A DNA stretch of 64,000 bases, taken from positions 177,021 through 241,020 of the forward strand of contig DIYI01000001.1 in NCBI GenBank assembly GCA_002428965.1, given 5' to 3'. Positions 25,575 through 34,334 of the stretch are shown piece by piece (positions within the stretch are counted from its first letter, which is position 1; each line of letters opens with the position of its first letter). Source of the DNA: Jejuia sp. UBA6058. GTDB lineage: Bacteria > Bacteroidota > Bacteroidia > Flavobacteriales > Flavobacteriaceae. A program made the translations under genes and the position numbers. Below the pieces are notes generated by a model, which saw nothing but the letters and a program-made list of their open reading frames with translations, did not search any database and was not told the DNA's origin.

Positions 25575-25649
25575 CATTATTTGTAAAAATTATATAGCAT
25601 ATTACTTAAGAATAGTTAATTCTGATTGTTTAGAATATTCTGTAGTTTT

Positions 25650-26456
25650 TTAATGGATTAATTCTTGTTCTATATCCGATTTATACACTTTAAATCCGGC
25701 ATTTATATTTATAAATCTACCAGGTTTGGTGTATTTTTCATAAGCTACTTGAAAATTTGTTGTAGCTAAGTTGGTTTCAGATTTTGCTTTGTGCGCTAGA
25801 CCTAAGAAGTAATAGGTGTCTGGAACATCATCAAAAATTGTTATTTGGTTTTTAAATGCTGTGATAGCTTTATTGTATTGTTTATCAAAGAAATACAGTA
25901 GACCTAAGGAATGATAGTCCGTCAAATCTATGTCACTTTCACTATCATAGCTTTTAATGAAATCCTCAATTATTTTTATTCCTTTCTCGTAATTTCCCAT
26001 TTTTCCGTAGGCTAACCCCAATATTATTTTCATGTTTTTTTCACCACCAGGAGTTGTTTGAAAATAAGATTTTGGCAATGCATAAAACGTTTCCAAGTCT
26101 TTTATACAGAGTTCGTAGTTTTTGTATTGCCAATACCAATACGCTCTGTAGCACAAATAATCTAGAGGTTTCAATGCCACCGCTTTGTTTAATATATCCT
26201 GCCCTTCTTTTAAAAACCCTCTTTTAAAATACGGAACAGATTTTTCATAGTAAGCCCAATCAAAATTTGGAGCAATAGCGATGGCTTCATCAAACAATAA
26301 TTGAGATGCCTTACTGCCTTGTTTTTCTTCTATGGCTTTATAACAAAGATTGCATGCCTTTCGTTCTGGAGAGTTTTCATCATAAATAAAACAATTGGGT
26401 TGCGCTAGAGTAAATTGAAAAATTGAAAAAAATAGTATGATTAGATGTTTACTCAT
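25650..26456 (-). CDS. Exported tetratricopeptide-repeat protein
   Basis: A 268-residue protein with a signal peptide (LIILFFSIFQFTLAQ) and several TPR units, e.g. AYYEKSVPYFKRGFLKEGQD, NKAVALKPLDYLCYRAYWYW, LGLAYGKMGNYEKGIKIIED and LGLLYFFDKQYNKAITAFK. Probably a periplasmic or outer-membrane scaffold. Last gene of a four-gene operon; its start overlaps the upstream gene's end by 4 bases. Confidence 0.75.
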   Translation of the reverse strand: MSKHLIILFFSIFQFTLAQPNCFIYDENSPERKACNLCYKAIEEKQGSKASQLLFDEAIAIAPNFDWAYYEKSVPYFKRGFLKEGQDILNKAVALKPLDYLCYRAYWYWQYKNYELCIKDLETFYALPKSYFQTTPGGEKNMKIILGLAYGKMGNYEKGIKIIEDFIKSYDSESDIDLTDYHSLGLLYFFDKQYNKAITAFKNQITIFDDVPDTYYFLGLAHKAKSETNLATTNFQVAYEKYTKPGRFININAGFKVYKSDIEQELIH

Positions 26457-26950
26457 GATTTTAGAATTTTTCCATTAACAATTTTTACTGTATAGAACGA
26501 ATATCCATCATAGGATTCACCTTTATAAATAGCATGATTCCAATGTTCTAAATGTTTAAATATAGAGGCGAAGTGCGCTTCAATATCATTCTGGTCAGTT
26601 GTGGCGTTAAAATCTGAATCTAAAACCTCAGTGCGAATTCGTCCAATTTTATTATTACAATTAATAGCAAATCGAATAATGATGTAACCTGTAAAATATG
26701 CATATTTTGGTTTGAAAGTATATGCGTTTAGTAATGCTTCTTCTAGTGCTCGTGTACCACCAGTGTAATAAATTAAAGCGCGTTTATGTAATACCTTACT
26801 CGAATCGCAGAATTTAAAATTTGGATTGTCTATCTCTGGATTGAACTCCGTATCGCCAATATGGTTTTTATAGGTCTTTTTAGGCGTTTTTAAATCTTTA
26901 CAACCTACAAACGCTATAAAAACCATTAGCGCACATATATAAAACTTCAT
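26453..26950 (-). CDS. Lipoprotein with TonB-C-like domain
   Basis: A 165-residue predicted lipoprotein (lipobox FVGCKD, cysteine at residue 17). The segment YAYFTGYIIIRFAINCNNKIGRIR resembles the strand pair of the TonB C-terminal domain as found in many Flavobacteria proteins, but no transmembrane TonB anchor or proline-rich spacer is present. Third gene in the DUF1573 / thioredoxin / TonB-like / TPR operon and immediately adjacent to the upstream stop. Function unknown. Confidence 0.6.
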   Translation of the reverse strand: MKFYICALMVFIAFVGCKDLKTPKKTYKNHIGDTEFNPEIDNPNFKFCDSSKVLHKRALIYYTGGTRALEEALLNAYTFKPKYAYFTGYIIIRFAINCNNKIGRIRTEVLDSDFNATTDQNDIEAHFASIFKHLEHWNHAIYKGESYDGYSFYTVKIVNGKILKS

Positions 26951-27835
26951 CTAGTAAGTTTTAATGGTTTCTAGATTTTCAACTAAATCTTTATTATCAG
27001 GAAATAATGCTACGGCTTTTTCTAAGACTGCTACGGCTTCTGCTTTTTTCTTTTGAAACCCTAATGTGTTTGCTAAACTCATGTAAGTTCTGGGTTCTTC
27101 AGGAAACAGTTTGTTGTTGAGTTTAAAAACTAAAGTAGCCGCTTCATATTTATTTTCAGTAAATAAAACACTAGCATAGGTATTGAGTTCAAACATACTC
27201 TCTAGCTTATTTTTGTAAGCTTTTAATAGTTTTTTATTTTGTTTTTCTAAGCCGTTTAGTCCGTTGTGTTTTAAAATATGATCAATTTCAGTTACTATGT
27301 GATAGTTGCTTTTGTAATTGTTTGAAGTGATGATATTTAATATATCCTTTTCTAAGGACTCAACGGGTGTTTCTACAATTCTATTGATTTCTTTTCCATT
27401 TTTATAGAAAATAAAGGTAGGAACTCTATGTATGTTTAAACCAGATTCTTCATGATTTGGACTTTTTTTATACATATTACGTTTTCGCCCAAGAGCAATT
27501 GCCGAAAGTTGGTTTTTAGGAAAATTACAAGCTTCTAATATTTTGTAAAACCTGGGTACTTCGCGTTTGCTATCACCACACCAAGTACCCATAAATAGCT
27601 TTATAGAATAGTCGTTAAGTTTTGTTCCAATTTGTTCTACAACCTTTTTATCAATATTATATTTTTCATAGTTTTCATCAAACCATAAATTGTAGTTTGC
27701 TCCCGTTAATCCTTCTCTATTAATTTTTCCGAGTAAAAATGGTTTTTCACCTTCAGTAGCAATTTCAATATTTACATCTTGGGCTGGCAGAGTATTTAGA
27801 CCACAGATAGCAATAAGTAGAATAAAATATTTCAT
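26951..27835 (-). CDS. Exported thioredoxin-fold protein with TPR tail
   Basis: A 294-residue protein with a signal peptide (YFILLIAICGLNTLPAQ), a thioredoxin-like domain and a helical tail. The active-site region reads FMGTWCGDSKREVPRF: the usual CxxC is CGDS, so only one cysteine is present and classical disulfide exchange is unlikely. HRVPTFIFYKNGKEINR is the cis-proline strand. The tail (YMSLANTLGFQKKKAEAVAV) is TPR-like. Second gene of the operon, 7 bases after DUF1573. Confidence 0.75.
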   Translation of the reverse strand: MKYFILLIAICGLNTLPAQDVNIEIATEGEKPFLLGKINREGLTGANYNLWFDENYEKYNIDKKVVEQIGTKLNDYSIKLFMGTWCGDSKREVPRFYKILEACNFPKNQLSAIALGRKRNMYKKSPNHEESGLNIHRVPTFIFYKNGKEINRIVETPVESLEKDILNIITSNNYKSNYHIVTEIDHILKHNGLNGLEKQNKKLLKAYKNKLESMFELNTYASVLFTENKYEAATLVFKLNNKLFPEEPRTYMSLANTLGFQKKKAEAVAVLEKAVALFPDNKDLVENLETIKTY

Positions 27836-27842
27836 AAAATGA

Positions 27843-28262
27843 TTAGTTTAACGCAACCTCGGTTTTGGCTACTACTGTACCTTTAATTTTAAGCGTTTTT
27901 CGCACTTCTTTTGCATTCGAAATTACTGTAATGGTTTTGTTAAAACTACCTAGTTTTTTAGTATTGTAGTTAACTTGTAGTTCACCTTCTTTCCCGGGAA
28001 GAATAGCTGCTTTTGAGTACGATGGCACCGTACAGCCACAACTGGTTTTAACATCTGAAATTACTAATGGCGCATTACCTTTGTTTATGAATTTAAAGAT
28101 TCTTGTACCATTAGAGCCTTGTTCTACAGTACCATAGTCTAAAGTTTCAACTTCAAAATCGATAATAGCAACTTTTTCTAGCATTGCATAATCTTGCGCT
28201 TGTGAGAAGCTACAAAGCCCCATAAAAAATACGGTTAATAAAATGTTTACTGTTCGTTTCAT
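27843..28262 (-). CDS. DUF1573 domain exported protein
   Basis: A 139-residue protein with a signal peptide (VNILLTVFFMGLCSFSQAQ). The mature part is a single DUF1573 Ig-like domain: FDYGTVEQG-type opening (ETLDYGTVEQGSNGTRIF), NKGNAPLVISDVKTSCGCTV and LQVNYNTKKLGSFNKTITV. The family is abundant in Bacteroidota envelopes; its function is not established. It opens the four-gene operon running to 25650. A TAAGTTTG element (28294-28301, minus strand) is a possible promoter. Confidence 0.85.
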   Translation of the reverse strand: MKRTVNILLTVFFMGLCSFSQAQDYAMLEKVAIIDFEVETLDYGTVEQGSNGTRIFKFINKGNAPLVISDVKTSCGCTVPSYSKAAILPGKEGELQVNYNTKKLGSFNKTITVISNAKEVRKTLKIKGTVVAKTEVALN

Positions 28263-28293
28263 GTTTAAATGATTTTTATGATTAATACGAAAG

Positions 28294-28301
28294 CAAACTT
28301 A
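28294..28301 (-). promoter_or_regulatory. Candidate -7 element TAAGTTTG for the DUF1573 operon
   Basis: TAnnTTTG match on the minus strand, 31 bases upstream of the ATG at 28262. No matching -33 element was found. Confidence 0.35.
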
Positions 28302-28372
28302 AATGCTATTTCAAAAAAGAAGGGAAAATACTGGGTTGAAATCGGTACTAGTACCTGGGTTGAATTTTGTAA

Positions 28373-29428
28373 CTACTTGTCAAACAGCGATTTTAAACTG
28401 TCTCTTGAATTGACGTTTAACTTCTTGTACAGATTATTTACATGTGTTTTAATAGTGCTTACACTTACAAATAGCGTATCAGCAATCTCTTTATTTGTGT
28501 TGCCTTCTAATATTAAATCGAGTACATTTTGTTCTTGATTGGTAAGTTGCTCTGTTGTTTTTTGCTTGTTAATTCTATTTCTTTTTCTGTAGTTCGAAAT
28601 AAACCAACAATTTGCAAAAACCGATACTACGAGTAGGCCAAAGAGAATATAAATCCAATTAATAGTAGAAGATGAGGTTCTGGAAGAAATAATATACTTG
28701 TCAGAGGCAATTTCTCCTTCATACTGATTTAGATATGTTGAATTTGGGTAGCTTGTGTTTAATCTACCCAGCATCTCGTTATAGTAGTTGTTGGTTTTAA
28801 GGTCTTCTAAGTAATACTGATGTAAAGAGCTTCCCCTTTCTGATAAAAAAGCATAAATATAGAGTTCGGCTAAAGGTTCATTCAAATCTTTACCAAATTC
28901 TTGAAGTGCTTTAAACCATTTTTTATTATTTAATTCTCTATTGGCTTTACTTCTAAATTCGGAATAATCAAATCGCATTTCTCCTATTAAAGAATCTATT
29001 TTAATGAATATACCAGCCTTTTCATTTGAGGCTTCTATATCACAAAACATTTCTGCATCAAAAGACAATGGGAAACGTATGGAGTCAGTATTTTTAGCAA
29101 TAAATAGAATCTCCTTACTATCTGAACAATGTCCATCAAAATGGTTGGCTTCTGCTGTTTCCGGGGTACAATTATCTACATGAATTTTATAGATCTTATA
29201 TGTGTTATCCAATTGATCTCCAGAGAATTGAAAATAACCGCTGGCGTCTGGTGTAATTTTTGAGATGATCTGTTCGCTATTAATATTTTGTAAAGTGCGG
29301 TAATCCTCAATTATAGAAAGGTAAACATCCCCTTGCCAACGTTCGGTATTAACATAGCCATTAAAGTTGTATTGTGCCAATAGTAAATTTCCGCACAGAA
29401 GAATAATAATTGTATAAATAATTCTCAC
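28373..29428 (-). CDS. Membrane-anchored LuxR-type transcriptional regulator
   Basis: A 351-residue protein with a signal peptide (IIYTIIILLCGNLLLAQ), a periplasmic part of about 240 residues, one membrane helix (INWIYILFGLLVVSVFANCWF, shown here as its region near residue 265) and a cytoplasmic LuxR/FixJ helix-turn-helix: LTNQEQNVLDLILEGNTNKE, then IADTLFVSVSTIKTHVNNLY. It probably couples an envelope signal to gene expression without a kinase. Its position upstream of the DUF1573 operon on the same strand makes that operon a candidate target. Confidence 0.82.
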   Translation of the reverse strand: MRIIYTIIILLCGNLLLAQYNFNGYVNTERWQGDVYLSIIEDYRTLQNINSEQIISKITPDASGYFQFSGDQLDNTYKIYKIHVDNCTPETAEANHFDGHCSDSKEILFIAKNTDSIRFPLSFDAEMFCDIEASNEKAGIFIKIDSLIGEMRFDYSEFRSKANRELNNKKWFKALQEFGKDLNEPLAELYIYAFLSERGSSLHQYYLEDLKTNNYYNEMLGRLNTSYPNSTYLNQYEGEIASDKYIISSRTSSSTINWIYILFGLLVVSVFANCWFISNYRKRNRINKQKTTEQLTNQEQNVLDLILEGNTNKEIADTLFVSVSTIKTHVNNLYKKLNVNSRDSLKSLFDK

Positions 29429-29523
29429 AGCACTAAACTACTATAAATTTTGAATTTTGAAACTGTAACAAACCAAATATGAAAACGTCATATTAGTAAT
29501 CATCAATCAATTAAAAAATTATT

Positions 29524-29682
29524 ATGAGTATTTGGAGAGTTATCCTTTCTATTATATGTCCACCTTTAGCTGTTATAGATAAAGGTTGTGGTTCTATTAT
29601 CATTGTTTTCTTGCTCTGGCTTTGTGGTTGGGTTCCTGGGGTTATAGCAGCCTTAGTTATTCTTAATAATCCTAAGAATTAA
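29524..29682 (+). CDS. YqaE/Pmp3 family small membrane protein
   Basis: A 52-residue protein: ATG at 29524, TAA at 29680-29682. It reads ILSIICPPLAVIDKGCG, then IIIVFLLWLCGWVPGVIAAL, the two-helix pattern of the Pmp3/YqaE family, with the proline-containing first helix and the PG in the second. Such proteins sit in the inner membrane and are linked to membrane potential or stress in other organisms. It stands alone between the LuxR gene and the lipB operon. Confidence 0.82.
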   Translation: MSIWRVILSIICPPLAVIDKGCGSIIIVFLLWLCGWVPGVIAALVILNNPKN

Positions 29683-29684
29683 CG

Positions 29685-29692
29685 TATCTTTG
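29685..29692 (+). promoter_or_regulatory. -7 element TATCTTTG upstream of the lipoprotein-lipB operon
   Basis: TAnnTTTG match 26 bases before the ATG at 29718, directly after the Pmp3 stop. Confidence 0.5.
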
Positions 29693-29717
29693 GAGCTCGT
29701 TTTAAACCCAAAGATTT

Positions 29718-30500
29718 ATGAAATTCCTTAAAATTATCGTCCTTTTTATTGCTTCAATAATCTTAACAAATTGCACCATAAAAGAAAGTATTACATTCAA
29801 CGAAGACGGTAGTGGAAGCTTTTTGTTGAATTATGATATGGCAGAATTTGTTAATAAAATGAAGGAAGAAATGGGAGATGGAGCAACCGGTGGTAAAGAA
29901 GCGATTGATACTTTGATGGTTTTTAGTGATATTATCGAAATACATAAAGATAGTGTAGCTGCTTTACCAGAAGAAAAACAAGTTGCATTAGAGGCTGTAA
30001 AAGATATGTACATGAAAATGCGTATGGATGAGGAACAAGGGGTTTTTGATATGGGAATTGGGCTTAATTTTCAATCTATCGAAGACTTGAAGAATATAAG
30101 CGATAAGATAGAAAAGGCTAAAAGTTTGAATTCTAAAAACGATCAAGTCGATGCAATGAAAAGCAGTCCTCTCGGGAAGTTTATGGGGGAGGATAATAAA
30201 GGGTTTGAGTATAGTTATAATGGATTAGAATTTAATAGAATAACTAGCTTACCGGAAGATTATAATATAAATGAAGAAAAGTTTGATGAGGATGATGAGA
30301 CTAATAAGGAGTTTATGGAGTATTTTAACAATGCTTATTATATTGTAGAATATACCTTTCCTAAAAAAATAATAAGCCATTCCTTAAAAAATGCAGAACT
30401 TTCTAATAATAATAAAACCATTAGCTATAAGGTAAGCTGGTTAGATTTTATTAAAAACCCAAAAATATTAGATATCAATCTAAAGTTTAGTAATGAATAG
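29718..30500 (+). CDS. Hypothetical lipoprotein
   Basis: A 260-residue predicted lipoprotein (leader IVLFIASIILTNC, cysteine near residue 19). It starts with KESITFNEDGSGSFLLNYDMAEF, a pattern seen in many uncharacterised Bacteroidota lipoproteins. The rest is acidic and mixed helix/strand without a known motif. It overlaps lipB by 8 bases, so the two are translated from one message, but no functional link to lipoate is evident. Confidence 0.68.
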   Translation: MKFLKIIVLFIASIILTNCTIKESITFNEDGSGSFLLNYDMAEFVNKMKEEMGDGATGGKEAIDTLMVFSDIIEIHKDSVAALPEEKQVALEAVKDMYMKMRMDEEQGVFDMGIGLNFQSIEDLKNISDKIEKAKSLNSKNDQVDAMKSSPLGKFMGEDNKGFEYSYNGLEFNRITSLPEDYNINEEKFDEDDETNKEFMEYFNNAYYIVEYTFPKKIISHSLKNAELSNNNKTISYKVSWLDFIKNPKILDINLKFSNE

Positions 30501-31194
30501 GAAAGTTGATCTGCAAGATTTAGGGTTGAAGGATTATAAGGTTACTTGGGATTACCAAGAAACGCTTTTCAAATCTATTGTTGACACAAAGGTTAATAAT
30601 AGACGAGAAGCTACTAATCTTGAAACTCAAAATCACTTTTTATTTGTACAACACCCACATGTTTATACATTGGGTAAAAGTGGAGATTTATCCAATTTAT
30701 TGTTAAATGAAGGACAACTTGAAGAGAAGGGTGCTAAATTTTACAGAATAAATAGGGGCGGCGATATTACATATCATGGTCCAGGGCAAATAGTGGGTTA
30801 TCCCATTTTAGATCTCGAAAATTTCTTTACTGATATTCATAAATATTTACGTCTTCTTGAAGAAATGATTATTCTAACTCTAGCAGAGTATGGTTTAAAA
30901 GGAGAACGAAGTGCTGGTGAAACAGGTGTTTGGTTAGGTGTGGGTACGCCATTTGCACGAAAAATTTGTGCCATGGGTGTGCGTGCCAGCCGATGGGTAA
31001 CCATGCATGGTTTTGCGCTTAATGTAAATGCGGATTTAGGCTATTTTGATAATATTATTCCATGTGGTATTCGTGATAAAGCAGTGACATCTTTAAATGT
31101 AGAATTGGGGGTTGAAAAGGTGAATGAGGTGGAGGTAAAGCAAAAGCTGTTGAAACATTTTGCAAGTTTGTTTGAAGCTGAATTTGAACGTTAG
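30493..31194 (+). CDS. lipB: Lipoyl(octanoyl) transferase
   Basis: Moves octanoyl from acyl carrier protein to the lipoyl domains of dehydrogenase complexes, the first step of lipoate assembly. At 233 residues it is typical. Signatures: NRGGDITYHGPGQIVGYP, catalytic lysine K157 in ARKICAMGVR, and catalytic cysteine C191 in IIPCGIRDK. Start is ATG at 30493 inside the end of the upstream lipoprotein gene. A small membrane protein gene follows after 3 bases. Confidence 0.95.
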   Translation: MNRKVDLQDLGLKDYKVTWDYQETLFKSIVDTKVNNRREATNLETQNHFLFVQHPHVYTLGKSGDLSNLLLNEGQLEEKGAKFYRINRGGDITYHGPGQIVGYPILDLENFFTDIHKYLRLLEEMIILTLAEYGLKGERSAGETGVWLGVGTPFARKICAMGVRASRWVTMHGFALNVNADLGYFDNIIPCGIRDKAVTSLNVELGVEKVNEVEVKQKLLKHFASLFEAEFER

Positions 31195-31197
31195 ATT

Positions 31198-31707
31198 ATG
31201 AGGTTTAAGCTAGGTTTAAAAATTGTTTTTATTGTGCTAATCCTAGCGATAATTGTTCTAATTGGTATTGGGATGTACGGTGTTATTATGAGCGAAAACA
31301 CCCAAATGGAGTGGAGTATGGGTATTCCATTCGTTATAATGATACTTGGTTTTTTAGGTGTTGTATACCAAATAAAAACAATTAAATTTTATCAAAATTT
31401 AGATGTAAAACCAAAGGTTAAGGGGGTACTGTTCTGGCTCGGGAATTTGTTGTTTTCGTTAGCTTTATTTTGCTCATCGCTATATGTGCTTTACACATTC
31501 TATATTATGTATTTCGATTCCATCGGGATTTTTAGAGCTAACATCTTAGTGCCACTTGTTGTTTTTAGTTTAGGCTTGATATTGGCTATAGGTCTTGCAA
31601 TAGAGCAAAGTTTACTTTATAAAGCTATAGTTAATTATGAAGAACGTAGTCTTGGGGACTCAATTGACGATATTAAGGGCCATCAGGAAGATGATGACTT
31701 GTTATGA
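31198..31707 (+). CDS. Hypothetical four-helix membrane protein
   Basis: A 169-residue protein with four hydrophobic segments (near residues 8-30, 43-60, 77-103 and 113-137) and an acidic cytoplasmic-looking tail. No family recognised. It follows lipB by 3 bases and so is probably in the same operon. Its last 25 bases overlap the convergent DinB-family gene. Confidence 0.65.
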   Translation: MRFKLGLKIVFIVLILAIIVLIGIGMYGVIMSENTQMEWSMGIPFVIMILGFLGVVYQIKTIKFYQNLDVKPKVKGVLFWLGNLLFSLALFCSSLYVLYTFYIMYFDSIGIFRANILVPLVVFSLGLILAIGLAIEQSLLYKAIVNYEERSLGDSIDDIKGHQEDDDLL

Positions 31708-32219
31708 AGTTTTAAGAAATACTGCGTAATAATTTTGGTATGTCTTATGGTATTGCCAATAGTTAAGAACCCTAACGCCGCAACCGAGAGTTTAGTGCCA
31801 GAACACGTACCTTGTTTTAGTAACATATTTTCAGAAAAGCTCTCAAAAAGAGCAATTGTTGAATTTCTAACCAAAACAAACTCCTTAAGTAAATCTTCTA
31901 CACTTCTGTTAGAGGCATAGGCATATTTGGCATATAGCTCTCTATTGTAACCCGGTAAAGCATTAATTTCTCCACGCGAAAAGGCTAAAGCTCTGTATGC
32001 TTGAATGCGCTCGTTATCTATATTGTGCTGTAAAGCATCTTTTATAGTCCACTTATTCCTGAAATAGCTTAGGCTTTCATCTCCAGAAAAGTGAGCTCTA
32101 AGCGCATATAAATTGTTTTTAGATGTAATTAATCCAGAAATGAGCTCCATATCATCAGGAACTAAGTTGATGTACTTCGTATAAAACGGAGGAATGAAGG
32201 GTAAATCACGCTTCTTCAT
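31683..32219 (-). CDS. DinB/YfiT-family protein
   Basis: A 178-residue four-helix-bundle protein. Segments SYFRNKWTIKDALQHNIDNE and FLTIGNTIRHTKIITQYFL carry histidines at the positions where DinB/YfiT proteins bind a metal (H near 65, H near 160). Members are thiol-linked transferases or damage-inducible proteins; the activity here cannot be specified. Convergent with the membrane protein gene. Confidence 0.82.
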   Translation of the reverse strand: MKKRDLPFIPPFYTKYINLVPDDMELISGLITSKNNLYALRAHFSGDESLSYFRNKWTIKDALQHNIDNERIQAYRALAFSRGEINALPGYNRELYAKYAYASNRSVEDLLKEFVLVRNSTIALFESFSENMLLKQGTCSGTKLSVAALGFLTIGNTIRHTKIITQYFLKLHNKSSSS

Positions 32220-32328
32220 ATCTAAAAATACAATTTTTTAAAGGATTAAATACTTCAATAGGAGCTAAATCAAAGAATTTTCGAAAAGTTTAAACATATC
32301 TTTAACATAAATACCGCTATTCCCTTAA

Positions 32329-32724
32329 TTATTTGCCCTCAATGTCACTTATATGATGTTCTAGAGCTTTTACCGAAATTTGTATTTCTAAAATTAAAAA
32401 AGCTAAGGAAGCAATTAATAGGATAAGTGCAATGCCAAAAACCCAAACTGCCACAGTTTGCTGTTCAATATATACTAAAAACATGGTGAGCACGCATAGC
32501 AGTAAACTAGAAATACCTAAAATTTGCATAGCCCGAGTTAGATATAATCGCTTTTTTATATTCTGAATTTGTGCCATCAACACAGAATCTGGGTTTTGAA
32601 TATACTTATCATGTAAACTGCGAATAGTAGCTGCATAAGCCAAAAACCTATTGGTATAGGCCAACATAATTAATGAAATAGCTGAAAATAATAGTGCTGG
32701 TGTAGTTAAGGTTAACGCTTCCAT
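32329..32724 (-). CDS. DUF2721 family membrane protein
   Basis: A 131-residue protein beginning LTLTTPALLFSAISLIMLAY, then NRFLAYAATIRSLHDKY, the signature of DUF2721. Two more hydrophobic helices follow (ILGISSLLLCVLTMFLVY and VAVWVFGIALILLIASLAF). Inner membrane, function unknown. Divergent from the DUF2851 gene with only 18 bases between starts, so their promoters must overlap each other or the coding ends. Confidence 0.82.
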   Translation of the reverse strand: MEALTLTTPALLFSAISLIMLAYTNRFLAYAATIRSLHDKYIQNPDSVLMAQIQNIKKRLYLTRAMQILGISSLLLCVLTMFLVYIEQQTVAVWVFGIALILLIASLAFLILEIQISVKALEHHISDIEGK

Positions 32725-32742
32725 GATTTCTGTAGAAATTAT

Positions 32743-34050
32743 ATGTCAAAGTTAGTTAAGTTTTTATATTTTGGACAGGTGCAAGAAGACTTTCTACATT
32801 ACATCTGGAAACATAAAAAGTTTAACAAAGTTGATTTAAAATCAGTAAATAATGAATTAATACAAATAATTACTTCTGGTGAGCACAACACCAACTCAGG
32901 TCCTGATTTCTTTAATGCACAGCTTAGGATTGGCGATCAGCTTTGGGCAGGAAACGTTGAGGTTCATGTGAAATCCTCAGATTGGTTTTTGCATAATCAT
33001 GAACGGGACAAAGCTTATGATAATGTTATTTTACATGTAGTGTGGGAAGATGATGCTGAGGTATTTAGAAAGGATAACTCAGTTATTCCCACTTTAGAAT
33101 TAAAAGATTACGTTACAAATAAAGCCTTAAATAACTATTTCAAACTTTTTAATTCAAATGTAAAATGGATTAATTGTGAAAATGATTTTTCCATAGTTGA
33201 TGACTTTACAATTTTTAATTGGTTTGAAAGATTGTATTTCGAACGTTTAGAAAGAAAATCTCGGGAAATTTTTAAGCTTCTAGAAACTTCAAAAAACGAT
33301 TGGGAGGCGGTATTGTTTAAAATGCTGGCTAAAAATTTTGGGTTAAATGTAAATGGTGAAGCGTTTTTAAGTTTGGCAAACTCTTTTGAGTTTTCAATTC
33401 TTCGAAAATCACAATCAAGCTTAGAACAATCAGAAGCACTCCTCTTTGGGCAAGCAAGATTATTGGAGGATACTATTGAGGAACCCTATTATCTGGAATT
33501 GCAAAAAGAATATCAATTTCTAAGACAAAAATTCAATTTAAAGAATGAATTGGTAGTATTGCCTTCCTTTTTTAGATTGAGACCAAATAATTTTCCCACT
33601 ATACGATTGTCTCAATTGGCAAATGTATTTTACAAGCATAGTAACCTATTTTCAAAAATAATGGATGCTGCTTCCGTAAAAGATATTTACAATTTATTTT
33701 CAATCGAGCCATCAAAATTCTGGAAGTCGCATTACACTTTTTCAAAAGCTTCAAAAGTTAGTCAAAAGAAGATTTCTGAAAAGTTTATCCATTTATTGAT
33801 TATAAATACCATTGTACCTTTAAAGTTTAGTTTTGCGAAATCTCAAGGAAAATCAGCTAATGAGGAGGTTTTAAAACTCATTGAAAGTTTACCTTTAGAA
33901 AAAAACAGTATAGTTGATAAGTTTAATTCTATAAAAAAGGTTGGGGACAACGCTTTGCATTCGCAGGCATTAATACAGCTTAAAACTGAGTATTGTGATA
34001 AAAATAGGTGTTTAAAATGTGCAGTTGGTAATAAACTTTTGAATAGTTAA
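32743..34050 (+). CDS. DUF2851 family protein
   Basis: A 435-residue cytoplasmic protein. The N-terminal part has EDFLHYIWKHKKFN, SGEHNTNSGPDFFNAQLRIG and GNVEVHVKSSDWFLHNHERD, recognised as the DUF2851 family of Bacteroidota. The E-x-H and D residues in these segments look nuclease-like, but that is only a thought. A C-terminal CDKNRCLKCAVGNKLL segment has three cysteines. Likely first gene of an operon with the PspC and K+ channel genes. Confidence 0.83.
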   Translation: MSKLVKFLYFGQVQEDFLHYIWKHKKFNKVDLKSVNNELIQIITSGEHNTNSGPDFFNAQLRIGDQLWAGNVEVHVKSSDWFLHNHERDKAYDNVILHVVWEDDAEVFRKDNSVIPTLELKDYVTNKALNNYFKLFNSNVKWINCENDFSIVDDFTIFNWFERLYFERLERKSREIFKLLETSKNDWEAVLFKMLAKNFGLNVNGEAFLSLANSFEFSILRKSQSSLEQSEALLFGQARLLEDTIEEPYYLELQKEYQFLRQKFNLKNELVVLPSFFRLRPNNFPTIRLSQLANVFYKHSNLFSKIMDAASVKDIYNLFSIEPSKFWKSHYTFSKASKVSQKKISEKFIHLLIINTIVPLKFSFAKSQGKSANEEVLKLIESLPLEKNSIVDKFNSIKKVGDNALHSQALIQLKTEYCDKNRCLKCAVGNKLLNS

Positions 34051-34103
34051 ACTTTTCGAGTGCGAAACTTTTAAACTTTTAAAGGAAGCCTTAACTTGCG
34101 TTT

Positions 34104-34331
34104 GTGAATAGATTTTACACCATATTATTATTGTTACAAAAACATGGATATCATGTTTGCCAACGTATAGCAGACCGCTTGGGGATAAGAGCAAAGGTGG
34201 TACGAACAACATTTATGTATTTAACTTTTGTTACGGTAGGATTTGGATTTGCGTTATATTTATTTTTAGCCTTTTGGATGCGAATAAAAGATTTAATTTA
34301 CACCAAGCGCTCATCTGTTTTTGACTTATAA
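34104..34331 (+). CDS. PspC domain small membrane protein
   Basis: A 75-residue protein with GTG start at 34104. The segment VCQRIADRLGIRAKVVRTTF, followed by a hydrophobic helix (LTFVTVGFGFALYLFLAFWM), is a PspC domain. In enterobacteria PspC acts in the envelope phage-shock response; here only the domain is known. It sits between DUF2851 and the K+ channel gene, 3 bases before the latter. Confidence 0.75.
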   Translation: MNRFYTILLLLQKHGYHVCQRIADRLGIRAKVVRTTFMYLTFVTVGFGFALYLFLAFWMRIKDLIYTKRSSVFDL

Positions 34332-34334
34332 TTT

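Noticed and set aside
28269..28538. 89-residue plus-strand frame
   Set aside because: Lies antisense to the LuxR-type gene and its spacer, no recognisable protein features.
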